From: Chlorophyllum brunneum | Lineage: Eukaryota; Basidiomycota; Agaricomycetes; Agaricales; Agaricaceae | Direction of reading: 5' to 3' | Assembly: GCA_963576785.1 (NCBI GenBank) | Contig: OY756140.1 | Location: forward strand, 3,286,001 to 3,350,000 | DNA length: 64,000 nucleotides | In this document: positions 24,685-37,647 of the stretch, piece by piece | How the letters are laid out: each line of letters begins with the position of its first letter | Position numbering within the stretch: position 1 is the first letter of the stretch | Translations under genes and position numbers: made by a program | The notes under the pieces: generated by a model | The model's input: the letters and a program-made list of their open reading frames with translations, nothing else | Told to the model about the DNA's origin: nothing | Databases searched by the model: none

Positions 24685-27600
24685 ATGTCTCTTCAAGACA
24701 ATACACCAGGAGCCCAAACCCATTCTGAAATGCAACTTTCCTTGGACTCGACTGGGGATGTGCAGGACGAGCAGTTGACCGTCAGTATATCTCCACGCCG
24801 AGAGGTGGTATTCGTGTGTACGTGTATCTTTTATTTCAAGCGAATGACAAGTCTGAGCTCTTGAAAACAGGCGGGCTAGGAATGGTTGGAATAGGTTAGA
24901 AAATTCGTCCTTTGTTTTGGAACTGCTATTGATTTGATGCAGCGTTTATCGAGAAGCTCCTCAGCTTGGACGAGAAGCAGAGGTACCTCATCATTACCTG
25001 CGGTGAAGAGATGCATTTCGCTTACAACCGCGTTGGGTTGGTCCCCTCTTCGCCCTCGAGTGACAAATGAAGTTTAACCGTATATTCTCCAGACTGACAG
25101 AATATTTCGAGCACCGTAACGTGCGTTCTGTCCCTTATTCTTGAATCTAAGTTGATGTAATCTGGTACCAAGGTGGAGGATCTATATCTAAACCCACCGT
25201 CTTGGTACGCGGAACAGCAACCGGATCGATTCCGTTATCATCTCTCCGAGACCGTCATATCTCTATCGCCGGAGGAACACCTGGTACACACCAACAAAGG
25301 CAGAGCCTTCCGCTATGATAAGTGTGTCCTCGCTACGGGATCAACAGCCGGCCTCCCATCCTATACTTCCCCTCAAAGTGTCGCGAAGACGCGAGGGGTA
25401 TTTGTATACCGGAATATTTCAGACCTGGATGCCATTATTTCGTATGCCGAACGGGACGACGTCAAACACGCTGTTGTTGTCGGGGGTGGTCTCCTTGGTT
25501 TGGAGGCGGCGAAAGCCGTCTACGACCTTCAGGCGTGCGTTTTAACAATTTCATGTTCACCTTAGTACATCTCTGATACCTCTTCGATTACAGGATCTCT
25601 CATGTCAGCATTATTAACCGACAGGCTTATCCACTTTCGCGGCAGCTTGACGCAGATGCAGGCGAAATGGTCCTCAACAAGATCGAGGCTCTAGGTGTAC
25701 AGGTTCTTACCAACTGCTCTCCATCAGAGGAGCTTACTCAGCCGGCTGAGGATGACTCTGGCGACCAAGTCTTTACTGGCTTCAAGTTACAAGATGGATC
25801 TGCACACAATGCCGACATGGTCATCTACGCTATTGGCATCAAACCACGCGACGAGCTGGCGAGCGCCTGTGGTATTGAATGTCACTCTAGAGGTGGCATT
25901 GTTGTCGGCGACGACTTGCAGACTTCTGCTCCGGACATATACGCAATTGGCGAATGCGCCAGCTGGAAGGGTAATTACTATGGGCTGATCGCTCCTGGCA
26001 GTATGTTGTACAGTCTTTTGACGTGGTTCGTCCCTGACGTGTGGCCACAGTTGAGATGGCGGATATCCTGTCATTCAATCTTACTCAAACCGAAAGTCAT
26101 GCTCCAAGAAACATGAATTCACCCGACTTAAGCACGAAACTCAAGTACATTTTCTGTTCTGCACTTTGGCGTAGTGACTAATGTTCTTAAAAGGCTGATG
26201 GGGGTAGACGTGGCTTCCTTCGGTGACTTCTTCGCTGACAAACAATCCTCCGTCAAAGCGCAGCTGGCAACAGAAGTCAATGACCGGAGGGATACACCTA
26301 AGCTATCGGTGGCAGCCCAGCCTACCATCGAAATCACTGTACAAGGAGTTCCCTCGGACCTAGCCCTGCAGAGCAAGGCGACTGAGCCGCTCACCATTCC
26401 CAAGAAACGAGCAGGACGCAAGGCTGATGGTCCGATCAAGTGCCTGGTCTACAATGATCCCTTTAGTTCCACTTACAAGAAGTATATCTTCACTGCAGAC
26501 GGAAAGCATCTCCTGGGCGGGATGATGATTGGAGACGTGAGCGATTTTGTGAAGCTGGTTGCCATTGTCAAGAAGAAGGCAAGTCTCTTTCTCCTTTCTC
26601 CCGAAAATAAATTTACGATGGTTGATTCATATTTATAGAAACCTCTGGACGTTCCCCCCTCGCAATTTATCATTGGTGCTAAGAAGGAGGGTGATGGAGA
26701 CGGGGATGACTTGGATGATGACGCTCAAGTTTGCAGTTGTCATGTGAGTTCTCTTTCCTCGTGTTCATGAACATCCGCCGACTGGAGATATAGAATGTAT
26801 CAAAAGGGGACATCGTCAAGTGCGTCAAATCTGGAGAGTGCAACACCATTGGAGAACTCAAGAAGAAGACCAAAGTCGGTACAGGTTGTGGAGGATGCAT
26901 GCCATTGGTTCGTCTTCTCCTTTTGTTTTATCTCATTTTTCAAATGACATGTCATCTCTAGGTAACATCTATATTCTCTGCAGAAATGAAGAAGGCGGGA
27001 CACAGCCTGAGCAACAATCTTTGTCCGCACTTTGCTATGCCTCGGGCAGATCTCTTCAACATCATCAAAGTCAAGAAACTGCACACCTTTGGAGAGGTCA
27101 TTAGCGTAGTGGGTGTTGATAAGAATGCCATTGGTTGCGAGGTCTGCAAGCCTACCGTTGGGAGCATCCTGTCTAGCTTGTGAGTCCCGTTTTGGGTTGG
27201 AGACCAGTACTTTAATTCGTGCAGGTATAATGAACATGTCATGAAACCCGAACACCACCAGAACCAAGATACAAATGATCGATTCCTAGCCAATATTCAA
27301 CGGAATGGCACCTTTAGCGTCGTTCCTCGTATCACAGCTGGCGAAATCACCCCTGAGGGACTTATTGTAATTGGACAAGTGGCGAAGAAATACAATTTAT
27401 ATACCAAAGTATGGTTCACACACCTTTCGCGATTGTGTTTACTGAATAATTACCTCCCCATAGATTACAGGAGGCCAACGCATTGATATGTTCGGCGCTA
27501 TGAAAGATGATTTACCAGCAATATGGGAGGAGTTGAATCGCGCCGGGTTTGAGAGTGGTCATGCATACGGCAAGAGCTTGCGAACTGTCAAGTCATGTGT

Positions 27601-29157
27601 TGGCAGTACTTGTGTGTATCTCTTCAACGTATCACCCTTGTTACCGTTGCCTAAACTATTCGTACAACAGGGTGCCGCTATGGCGTCGGTGACTCCGTTG
27701 GATTGGCTGTTCAATTAGAGAAGCGCTATCGCGGTGTGCGTAGCCCCCACAAGTTCAAAGGTGGTGTATCTGGCTGCGTTAGGGAATGTGCAGAGGCGCA
27801 AGGAAAGGATTTCGGAGTGATTGCGACTGATAAAGGCTGGAATAGTATGTTCTCACTGTCGTGTCATGCTTTACCCCGTCCTCAACCATCTTAGTTTTCG
27901 TTGGTGGAAACGGCGGTGCTAATCCAGTACGTCGTGAAGTCATTATTGAACGACGCATAATTCATGTACTCTTTCTCTAGCGCCATGCTGATCTCCTCGC
28001 AAAGGATGTCCCTCCTTCCAAAGTCATCAGAATAATCGACAGGTTTCTTGCGTACTATATCATGACTGCGGACAGACTTCAACGCACAGCAAGATGGATT
28101 GAGAATATGGACGGCGGTATCGATGTCAGTGTTTGATTTCGTCTTCTAAACAAGTGCCCTCATGATCCCCTTCAGAAACTTCGTAAAGTCATCCTCGAAG
28201 ACCAACTTGGAATATGCACTGAATTGGACGGAATCATGGACAACCTTGTCAGCACTTATGAAGACGAATGGGCAAACGTAGTCAAAGGTTTGTACATATC
28301 TATCAGATATTATTCAATACCTCATTCCTCAATCCTTCACATAGATCCCGTCAAACGCCATCAGTTCAAGCAGTTTGTGAATTCTTCAGAGCGCCGGCAA
28401 CAGTCAGAGCTTATCGAGGAGCGTGGTCAGAAGAGGCCCGCAGACTGGCCCAGAGCTTCCGCCCCTTTGAGATTCACGCCCGATCGGCTAGCGACTCCGA
28501 AGAGCAAGTGGACATGGGTCACCATGGCAAAGAAACGGGATATGGTCCTGTCCGAACAAGGTACTACGAGTGTCGCAGTGAAATATGGCGATTCCCAACT
28601 GGCCATTTATCATGTTCCGAACAGAGGATACTACGCAACGCAGCAGATGTACGGTCTCCTTGCCCTATCACAGCTGTTTTTTCTGATGGTCTGGGCAGGT
28701 GTCCTCATCGCCGGGCGTTCGTTCTGGACCATGGAATCATTGGTGATACACCAGGTGGAGATCTTGTAAGTCACACGACTAATCGGGTGTAAGAATTACA
28801 ACTGACTACCGGTCCTCTTCCCAGTATGTTTCTTGCCCGTTGCACAAACGAAACTTTACCTTGACGGACGGCGAATGTATCAGCGATCCCGACTACAGCG
28901 TTTTGGCGTTCGAAGCACGGGAAAGTGAAACCGATGACGAAGTTCAACTGCTACTCCCGCCGAAAGAGGACATGGATGCTGTCCTTGGAACCGAGAAGTG
29001 GCTCGTTCGACAGGCTGAGTCGGAAGCCCTGGGATTGAACGCTGCGATGCAAGTTGAGATGGTCGGAATCAATGGGCATGCTAATGGGAGTCATCACGAA
29101 GGCATGAACCAGTGTAGTGGTGTTGCATCATGCGGAGACAGTAGACTAGAGTGGTAG
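24685..29157 (+). CDS. nir1: Assimilatory nitrite reductase [NAD(P)H], siroheme
   Basis: Reduces nitrite to ammonium in the cytosol. Start MSLQDNTPGAQTHSEMQLSL at 24685. Domains in order: FAD-binding Rossmann fold (VFVCGLGMVGIAFIEKLL across two introns), NAD(P)H fold (VVVGGGLLGLEAAKAV), then IYAIGECASWKGNYYG. The Cys-rich [2Fe-2S] module has VGTGCGGCMPLV. The ferredoxin-like and siroheme/4Fe-4S domain has KSCVGSTWCRYGVGDSVG (CX5C) and SGCVRECAEAQGKDFG (CX3C), the four cluster ligands. A Rieske-like C-terminal module has CPHRRAFVLDHG and YVSCPLHKRNFTL. It ends GDSRLEW at 29157. More than fifteen introns, one apparently GC-AG at 26580. Upstream ATGs at 24515 and 24548 are not in a spliceable frame with the conserved N-terminus. 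Confidence 0.95.
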
Positions 29158-30219
29158 GCCCAGACCGTTTTGCTATCTAGAGCACCTTTGACACGTCATA
29201 TCGCACCATATGCTATATTTCTTATTTCATCTACTTTTTTCGAGGACATAAATATGATAGACGATTTTCTTAGAGAACACCCTTATCAGTATAGTACCAG
29301 GATTGATATCTTGAAGCTTCTTGGTAAATTATCAATGATGAGAGGCGTGGATGCGAGTTCAGGACGTGATATTGATAGCTCTGCTGATGTGATACCACAA
29401 ATATATCCGAAAGGCATCGCAGATAACGGGTGAATGATTTCCATTCCAGCTCAATGGCGGATTTTCAATGGGAGAACGGCTCGGCTGTGGTCGTCTGAAA
29501 GCTTCTCGTGGACAGGTAGATAGATAATAATAAGGTTATCTATTCATAACCAAGCGGTAAAATAGATATTGCTTGACGCCGATAGTGTTAAGGCTTCGGG
29601 AGGTGACGTCAAGGTATAGTTCAATAGTTCTGGGGTTTTAATAGGTTAATAAAGAAAGTCCAGCGGCATCGGGATTCAGATATTCGTGATTGCTTGAGAT
29701 CAGGTGTGAAGAATATCTTATAATAGCATGTCCCTAGTTCCAAACTTAGAAGAAGTATGGAATGAGGTTGGCGCGTCCAAAATAACTTGAGCTGCTGACT
29801 AGATGCTGCCGGCGGTCGTGGGCAGGGGGAACATTTATCTACCTGTGACAACCCATGATTTTCGAACCGTGCTGGTGTATGGAACAAATTAAAAGTAGGC
29901 CACGTAGCAGATACCTGACCCGTCCGAGTCGGTTCCAAAGTTGTCGTTGGTTTTCCGCGCTGGCAAGTCTTCACAGGAACTCAAGATGATCGTGCCGAAA
30001 GCGCCGTTGATCAAACATGCGCGGAGCCTGAATTAGCTGTACAGCTGTCCGAAGTAAGGTTCATGGTGGCTTTCTTACGTCAGCACACACATGCGCGACT
30101 CTGTTTTCGAGAGCACACCATCGACGTTATCCTCAAGACCAAGGTGAGCCTGATCGCTGTCCCGCCGTTGTGCACAACGCTGATCAGATGCATTACATTA
30201 TCCAGACCAGAAGCCAGTG
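29158..30219. other. Intergenic region
   Basis: 3' flank of nir1 and promoter of the eL19 gene. Short ORFs only (longest at 29170-29433 and, minus, 29621-29974), without family resemblance or splice support. The last 60 bp before the eL19 ATG are consistent with a ribosomal-protein promoter but show no clear element. Confidence 0.35.
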
Positions 30220-30970
30220 ATGGGTGAGCAAGCTGTACAACGACAACCAACTACATCTAATTACTAATCCCCCAGTCAACCTCCGTTCTCAAAAACGCCT
30301 CGCCGCCAGCGTCGCCGGCGTTGGCAAACGAAAAATCTGGCTCGATCCCGCTGAACAGGCTGAGATCGGTAACGCCAACTCGCGTACACACGTCAAGAAA
30401 CTCATCAAGGATGGCCGTGTGATCATTAAGCCCACCACCGTCCACTCTCGTGCTCGCACACAACTGCTTTTGGCTGCGAAGAGGAAGGGAAGGCACACTG
30501 GTCCTGGTAAGAGGAAGGGTACTGCTGAGGCCCGTATGCCCACCAAGGTGCAGTGGATGAGGAGACAGCGGGTGCTCCGGAGACTTTTGAGGAAGTACAG
30601 AGATGCAGGCAAAATCGACAAGCACCTGTGAGTGAGATCCAGCGAAAGGTACAAGATCACGAAGGCTGATATCGCCCCACAAGCTACCACTCCCTTTACC
30701 AGAAATCAAAGGGTAATGTCTTCAAGAACAAGCGTGTATTGATGGAGTTCATCCACAAGGCCAAAGCCGAGAAGAACCGCACCAAGATCCTTTCGGACCA
30801 GATGGAGGCTCGCCGTGTCAAGAACAAGGCTAGCTTTAATTTCATATCTCAATTCCCACGGCTCTGACGAAAAGCTTCTATCTTAGGCTGTTCGCGAACG
30901 CCGTGCTGCTCGTCTCGCCGAGAAACGCCAGGCTCTCATTGCCATTGAACACGAAGATGCTCAGGAGTAA
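30220..30970 (+). CDS. RPL19: 60S ribosomal protein L19 (eL19)
   Basis: Large-subunit protein near the exit side and bridge region. A tiny first exon (ATG G at 30220-30223) is followed by an intron, typical of fungal ribosomal-protein genes. The next exon gives [20 protein letters not shown], then [16 protein letters not shown] and [17 protein letters not shown]. Continuing: [38 protein letters not shown], then [19 protein letters not shown] after intron 2. The last intron appears to use a GC donor (AAG|GCTAGC...TTAG|GCT), because the conserved [15 protein letters not shown] is kept only that way. It ends HEDAQE with TAA at 30968-30970. The ATG in a later frame (30224) is inside intron 1. Confidence 0.95.
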
Positions 30971-32477
30971 ATCGGGACACTCCCATATTTTGCATAATCT
31001 CCCCGAATACCCTGTCACCACCCATGCATCACCGCTTGTCTTTACCAGAGATTTCCCATATGTACTATTCATACACTCGTCGGGAAAAGATTATGCACCC
31101 ATGTCCATGCACTGCCGCTTAATGAAAGGTCTTGTCCCCTTCTTTGCTGGACAATTGATGTCATATGGACCGGAGCTTTAAGACTAGACAAAGGAATGAG
31201 TAGAGCTGACTTGAGATAACTCTGGTGTCAGCAGGGACGCTTGCACATAGCATTTCGGTCCCATCGTCCCTGACGGCTGTTCTTTTCTTATAAATACTCA
31301 TCTTCGTTTACTAGTGGACGCATCCCCTCTTAGCCAGTCATTTTCAGGGTAAGTGCCACATCTATTTTCTTCAGCGATTTAATTTTGACACACAAACCAG
31401 CATGCGCATGCGCCTTAATTTCTGGAAGCGATCGAAAGCATCTCAGGCTCCGGTCTCTCAACGAATACAGGTCGAGGGCAATGAAACTCACAGACGAAAG
31501 ACCAGTCGAAAGAAAGCTGTTGGTAGGAGCTCGCACGCCTGGACCAAGCCGACGATGCAGATACATGTGAGCTTAGTTGAAGGAGATTGGTCATTTTGAT
31601 TAAGCTACCGAGCATCCGTCTGAACTTGTATCATACTCATTTGCTAATTGATCCTCGAATACCCGACGGCCTTGGATCCTATGCGAAGTGACGAAAAGTT
31701 TATGGCCCGCTATAATTAAAAATGGTCGGAATGTGAACCACACACCAAATATGAGCTGCCAAAGGTCGCAAGATAATAAACAAGAATAGCACCTTCCTTT
31801 AAGCAACCCTAATACCATTCAAACCAGTGGTTGTAAGTAATAGCGATGAAGGACGCCACCGTCAGAACACTGAGGTTAAGGCGATCTATGAGAAATTGTT
31901 GTTACTTTCCCAAGATCCGTGGCCATTTCGTACTCCGTGCTGATGCAGCGTTTGAAATCATGTGTAGATATAGTTTGGTCGCTCAGACAAGAGTCCGGAT
32001 CTATTAATTCTATTATTGGAAATCCACTAATATAAACCGTCATTCGCACCAACACGTATTTTAGATCTGCTGAGCTGGCATGGAAGTTATTCCAATTAAT
32101 TCGTTATCTGGAGTACCCTGGATCTATGTGTGTGTGTGTGTGTGTGTGCTAAAAGACGCAGAGCACACGGCGCTTGGGATAGTAGGTCGAATCTGGTGGA
32201 CTGGAACTCGGCCCATCATGAGTAAGTTCGAGTAGATTTCTGATCTCATACCATTCTCGCAGGCTTTCTCCGAGCATATGTTTACGAATGTCATTCACAC
32301 AAACGAGAGAGCCACATAGCGCGATAGTACACAAAACATTAGTATGAAACGGTCGTATCAATGTTCTCAGGAACAACAGATACCATGCAATGATACTAAC
32401 ACCAAGGAAAATCAATGAAAGGATTGCAACCAAGAACTGGTGAATACGCACCGCAAGAGCATCAGATTTCAACCACC
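30971..32477. other. Intergenic region with weak minus-strand ORFs
   Basis: Contains a minus-strand frame at 32149-32481 with two strongly hydrophobic segments (FLVAILSLIFLGVSIIAWYL and NVLCTIALCGSLVCV) and another at 31600-31818. They might be fragments of a membrane protein gene or chance ORFs; I could not splice them into a model. Otherwise only the TG microsatellite below. Confidence 0.3.
32127..32148. repeat. (TG)11 dinucleotide microsatellite
   Basis: Uninterrupted TG repeat of 22 bp in a non-coding stretch. Confidence 0.9.
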
Positions 32478-32804
32478 TCAATGTCCCGGTACATGGACAC
32501 CGTTGGCGATTTGTTCCACCTCTCCAACGGTGGTACCAGCAACACCGCCAAGGAGACCACCACCAGCTGCGCCACTAAGCACACCTGTGGCAGCTCCAGC
32601 CACTCCACCAGCAGGACCTGCGGGGTTAGCGAGACCCCCGAGTAGATTTCCAGGATTGGTGACCCCTCCAACTAATCCTCCTTGGTTTGTGCCAAGTCCT
32701 CCAAGAGCGGGCCCACCATTAACGGGGAGGAGTTGGGGAACTGCACGAATGACGATAGCATAGCAAGAAACGAGCAAAAATGTAGTAGAAATTTTCTTGA
32801 ACAT
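32478..32804 (-). CDS. Small secreted Gly-rich protein
   Basis: Single exon of 108 residues starting MFKKISTTFLLVSCYAIVI at 32804. A signal peptide is obvious, with cleavage likely after VIRA near residue 21. The mature chain is Gly/Leu/Val-rich with repeated GGL/GGV units (GGPALGGLGTNQGGLVGG) and no Cys in the mature part, so it is not a hydrophobin. It ends ANGVHVPGH. No family is recognised. A TATAAA-like sequence (TTTATACC read on plus, 32878-32885) lies about 75 bp upstream of the start. Such small secreted proteins are common in Agaricomycetes and may act at the wall or as effectors; nothing here decides. Confidence 0.6.
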   Translation of the reverse strand: MFKKISTTFLLVSCYAIVIRAVPQLLPVNGGPALGGLGTNQGGLVGGVTNPGNLLGGLANPAGPAGGVAGAATGVLSGAAGGGLLGGVAGTTVGEVEQIANGVHVPGH

Positions 32805-33516
32805 TGTTGAAAGAGTTTGCCTTGAATACGATTGTAGCTTGTCCGGTGTTGAGTTGGAATGCTTCAATGAGAGGACTCTTTATACCCCTTTGCTGGCCAT
32901 AGGTGAAAAGGCAAAAAGGTTGCATTCAGAGGAGCGGATCACTCGTTGCATACGGTCTTCAACATTCTCTGGTTTCTCTAACGTCGATGTGGATTTCAGG
33001 CTGGTCTAGACGGGTGGCGGTGAAGGATCATTACGTTTCGAGGATCGGCCATTCTGACCGCGGACCAGTCAAGTCGCAATAAAGATGATACACAGTATCG
33101 AGCTTAAAGGCTAAGTGACAAGGCATTATTGGCATAGGCGATGGTCTTCGAGACGTTGGATAGAGCGTTGAGCGGATGGAGGTCTGGTTGGGGCCATCTG
33201 TGGCGACATTTTCTTGGGCTCGTGATTCCAGGGAGACTCCTATCTGCTACCTTTGGGCTTGGGCAACGCCAGTTGAGAGACCAGCGCTTCCAAGAATCCA
33301 GTTACATGTGTCCCGGGCGATAAAAAAACTAAACTCCGCGTCCACGTTGTACACAAGTACAGCAGGGCATGTCCGCGATTGAGCGCCTCTATTACATCCG
33401 CACCTGCCGGGGTGGTGGTTTATAGTAATACAGTCTTATTGTTTATAATGCATGGATATATGGTACACGTGCAACGAAGCCGAGATAAGTTAAGCATCTA
33501 GCTATAGAATGGGATA
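32805..33516. other. Intergenic region
   Basis: Promoter of the small secreted protein and 3' flank of the next minus-strand gene. No supported coding exon. Confidence 0.35.
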
Positions 33517-34072
33517 TCAGTTTCCGAGCCACCCGTATGTTTTGAGGAGACTGCGTGTATCGCCACTGTCGGGTTTTATTTCTCCGTTCAATGGGGCAAA
33601 GCTCTTTTTCATTCTGGCACCGCCCAGAGTGAAGATGACAGAATAGAAGAGACCGTCGCCCTATAAATAGGGGATCAATCAGCATCGATTGATTGCACGG
33701 CCTCGGCGATGGATATACTCACATCCCGTGTGGCACCTACCCGCGGAGGTGAGCTGGTTACAGTACCGAGACACCAGGTTCCGTTTGCCGTGCGAACCCA
33801 GGCTAACTCGCCCTTCTGCATACACGAGGTAATTGGGGCTTAGTTCTCCGCAGTCAAACGGGCTGAAAGATCCGTACCTCAAAGGTATAGGGTCGACCTT
33901 CATCGAGGTCAATGAGCTCGTCCGAAAAATAACTGCTATCGCTGCTGGCATCACTCCATTGTTCAAGTTCTTCTGGAGTAGCAGAGCGTAATAGCTTTTG
34001 ATTGCCTAAAGTGAATTGACTACGGGTGGATCGAGGCCTGCCAGTCATGTATTGGGGCATTGTGGGATACAA
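33517..34072 (-). CDS. Small conserved-looking protein, possible Tudor/SH3-like fold
   Basis: Three exons joined by clear introns. Exon 1 from ATG 34072 gives RSTRSQFTLGNQKLLRSATP, then an acidic Ser-rich stretch (DASSDSSYFSDELIDLDEG) and RPYTFE. Exon 2 continues KGELAWVRTANGTWCLGTV. Exon 3 gives GDGLFYSVIFTLGGARMKK, then SFAPLNGEIKPDSGDTRSLL, and ends KTYGWLGN at 33517. The beta-rich core (GELAWVRTxxGTWxxGTV...LFYSVIF) resembles small barrel folds such as Tudor or SH3-like domains, but that is only pattern similarity. About 140 residues. It shares a 640-bp upstream region with divergent VPS4. Other in-frame starts (34060, 34045) are possible. Confidence 0.6.
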
Positions 34073-34713
34073 GTAGAATGCTTTTTAGTACAAGACAACA
34101 GAGCGGAAGGAAGCGCTGTCGCTGTGACGGTTGGTAGGAGAGGAAGGCTGTTTGAAGGGGCCGCTGATGAAAGGTCCTTTTATATTCCTCCAAAAGCTGT
34201 GGCAAGGTCGTACCCAAATTAGACACAATCAATTGTTAATCAAAGCGATGAACAAGAATGGATGGGTGGGTCAAATTACGCTTGTTCTCGTCTATTCAGT
34301 CCCTTTCCGTCAGAGAACATGTGTCCAAGCGTCTCCCGGTCCAGAACCTGCGCGCAATGCCCTTGTCGGGTGCGCGGTTTCTGGCCATTTCTCCTGACAA
34401 ATCCTGCGTCATACACACTGCGTTTCATATCACTGCAAGTATCAGGGTGATCTCAATCAGTTGATTGATCCTGGCACGGTTGTAAGATTACTGCAAGCAA
34501 CGCGTGGCATCCGCATGACTACGACACCTCACCACTGTTGCACTGTCAAGATTCGTCGGGAACAATGGTAGAACAACAGCATTGCCCCATTAAATTAACC
34601 GGGGTCACGGCACGCAACTGAGTCAATGGAAGTCTTGGTATTTGGCATCGACATCTGATCCAAACACGATCATTCACCTTAGGTTGATGAATGCCTTGAT
34701 CTAACCTCTGACC
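34073..34713. promoter_or_regulatory. Divergent promoter region of VPS4
   Basis: Shared 5' region of VPS4 (plus) and the small protein gene (minus). The part nearest VPS4, about 34640-34713, is also found upstream of the truncated VPS4 copy near 41.6 kb: identical TCTGATCCAAACA (34654 and 41555) and AACCTCTGACC (34703 and 41606). The VPS4-side promoter was therefore copied with the gene. Confidence 0.5.
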
Positions 34714-36383
<1,670 letters not shown>

Positions 36384-37647
36384 AATCTTCGATGTTTGTG
36401 GACACTTGTAATTTAATTCCCGTGGGTTTCATTGTAAATCATTTCTTCATATACATAAGCGCTATCTCTAACAAAAAAAAGTCCAATGGCTGGGAAAGAC
36501 GCATTTCTGATTGACGAAGGTAAAATTACGAAAATAATAGTACGTGGTCTATGGACCAGAAGCGAGGGGTGGGAGATTTCATAATACGCAGGTTTATACA
36601 TAGGACAACTGTAGAGAGACTAATCTTGTTACGTATGGTATGTGTAAAGACGACGAGAAGGGAATAGATCCCAGTATGGGCTAAACTATAGAGTCGGATG
36701 GATCGGAACGTGGAGAGGCAATACCCCTGCAAGGTCGTCAAGGAAATCAAACTAGCTAGAAGAACTCGACAACGAGTTGTGCATAACCAGAGGTGAAACG
36801 GCTGAAGTGTATAACATCATTTTTGCCCAAAGGAACCGTGACAGGCATAATTTCCAAGTCGACCAACTTCTTCTGATTGGAGCGAAAGCGAAAATGAAAG
36901 AATCGCCAAATCAGATCTAAAACCTACTTCGATGAAAGAGAACACATCGAAACGAAATAAAATTTTCATCAGAATGCAGTTGTGGTTACAGCACACAACA
37001 AAAACGTGCGACCAAAGGCAAATAAATGGTGCAAGACAAAACCAAAAAGAAAAGCACCAAAGTAATAAGAGGCGAAGTAAAGTCAAAAGGGAACATTCAA
37101 GAATAATAATAATAATACAAGTCCTTCGGTAACAATAATAATAAAAATCTGTTCAGTGTAATCAAACAATTTGTGAACGCGAAGTCTACGAAAGGAAAGT
37201 CAAAAGCAAACACGAGGAAATGAATTCAAGAAAAAAAGGCGCTCGAGTTTTGTAATGATACTACTTCAAATGATACCCATGTCCAAGAAGGCTATAGCGA
37301 GAACTAGACCAAAAAAAGGATTCCCACTCGAAGCGGACACAGAAGGCATGAACTTCCTCCGGATCGCGCTCGGGTGGATAATTAAGCATCGGATGTTGAT
37401 TATATGCCTATGCGCCAGTTGACTGTGGGGAATGAATGAACGTGGGTGAAATGAAATGCCAGATACTAGTGTGGGCGACGTTGAAAATAATGCGAGAAAC
37501 GCGGAAAGATTCGAGAGCACAACTTGAATGATTGAGGTGCGGTGGTCTAGCAGTGTAGTACAATGCGTGAGCTTGAACAATGAGCGTGCCCTGTTCGACA
37601 AAGCATCAGTAAACATGAACAATAGTAGTTAGAGACCCATACTCACC
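36384..37647. other. Intergenic region between convergent genes
   Basis: Very A/T-rich on both sides, with AAT repeats and A-runs (36473-36480). A possible 3'-UTR intron of the next minus-strand gene starts just after its stop (GAG|GTGAGT on the minus strand near 37645). No coding exon is supportable. Confidence 0.35.
37102..37116. repeat. (AAT)5 microsatellite
   Basis: Short perfect AAT repeat in A/T-rich non-coding DNA; a second imperfect AAT cluster follows at 37131-37143. Confidence 0.7.

Noticed and set aside
31385..31615. Overlapping short ORFs after eL19
   Set aside because: Several frames open at once in a 200-bp stretch; no start context, intron or homology support.
32149..32481. 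Minus-strand ORF with two hydrophobic segments after the Gly-rich secreted protein
   Set aside because: Could not be spliced to either neighbour with good sites, and no family was recognised; left as part of an intergenic note.
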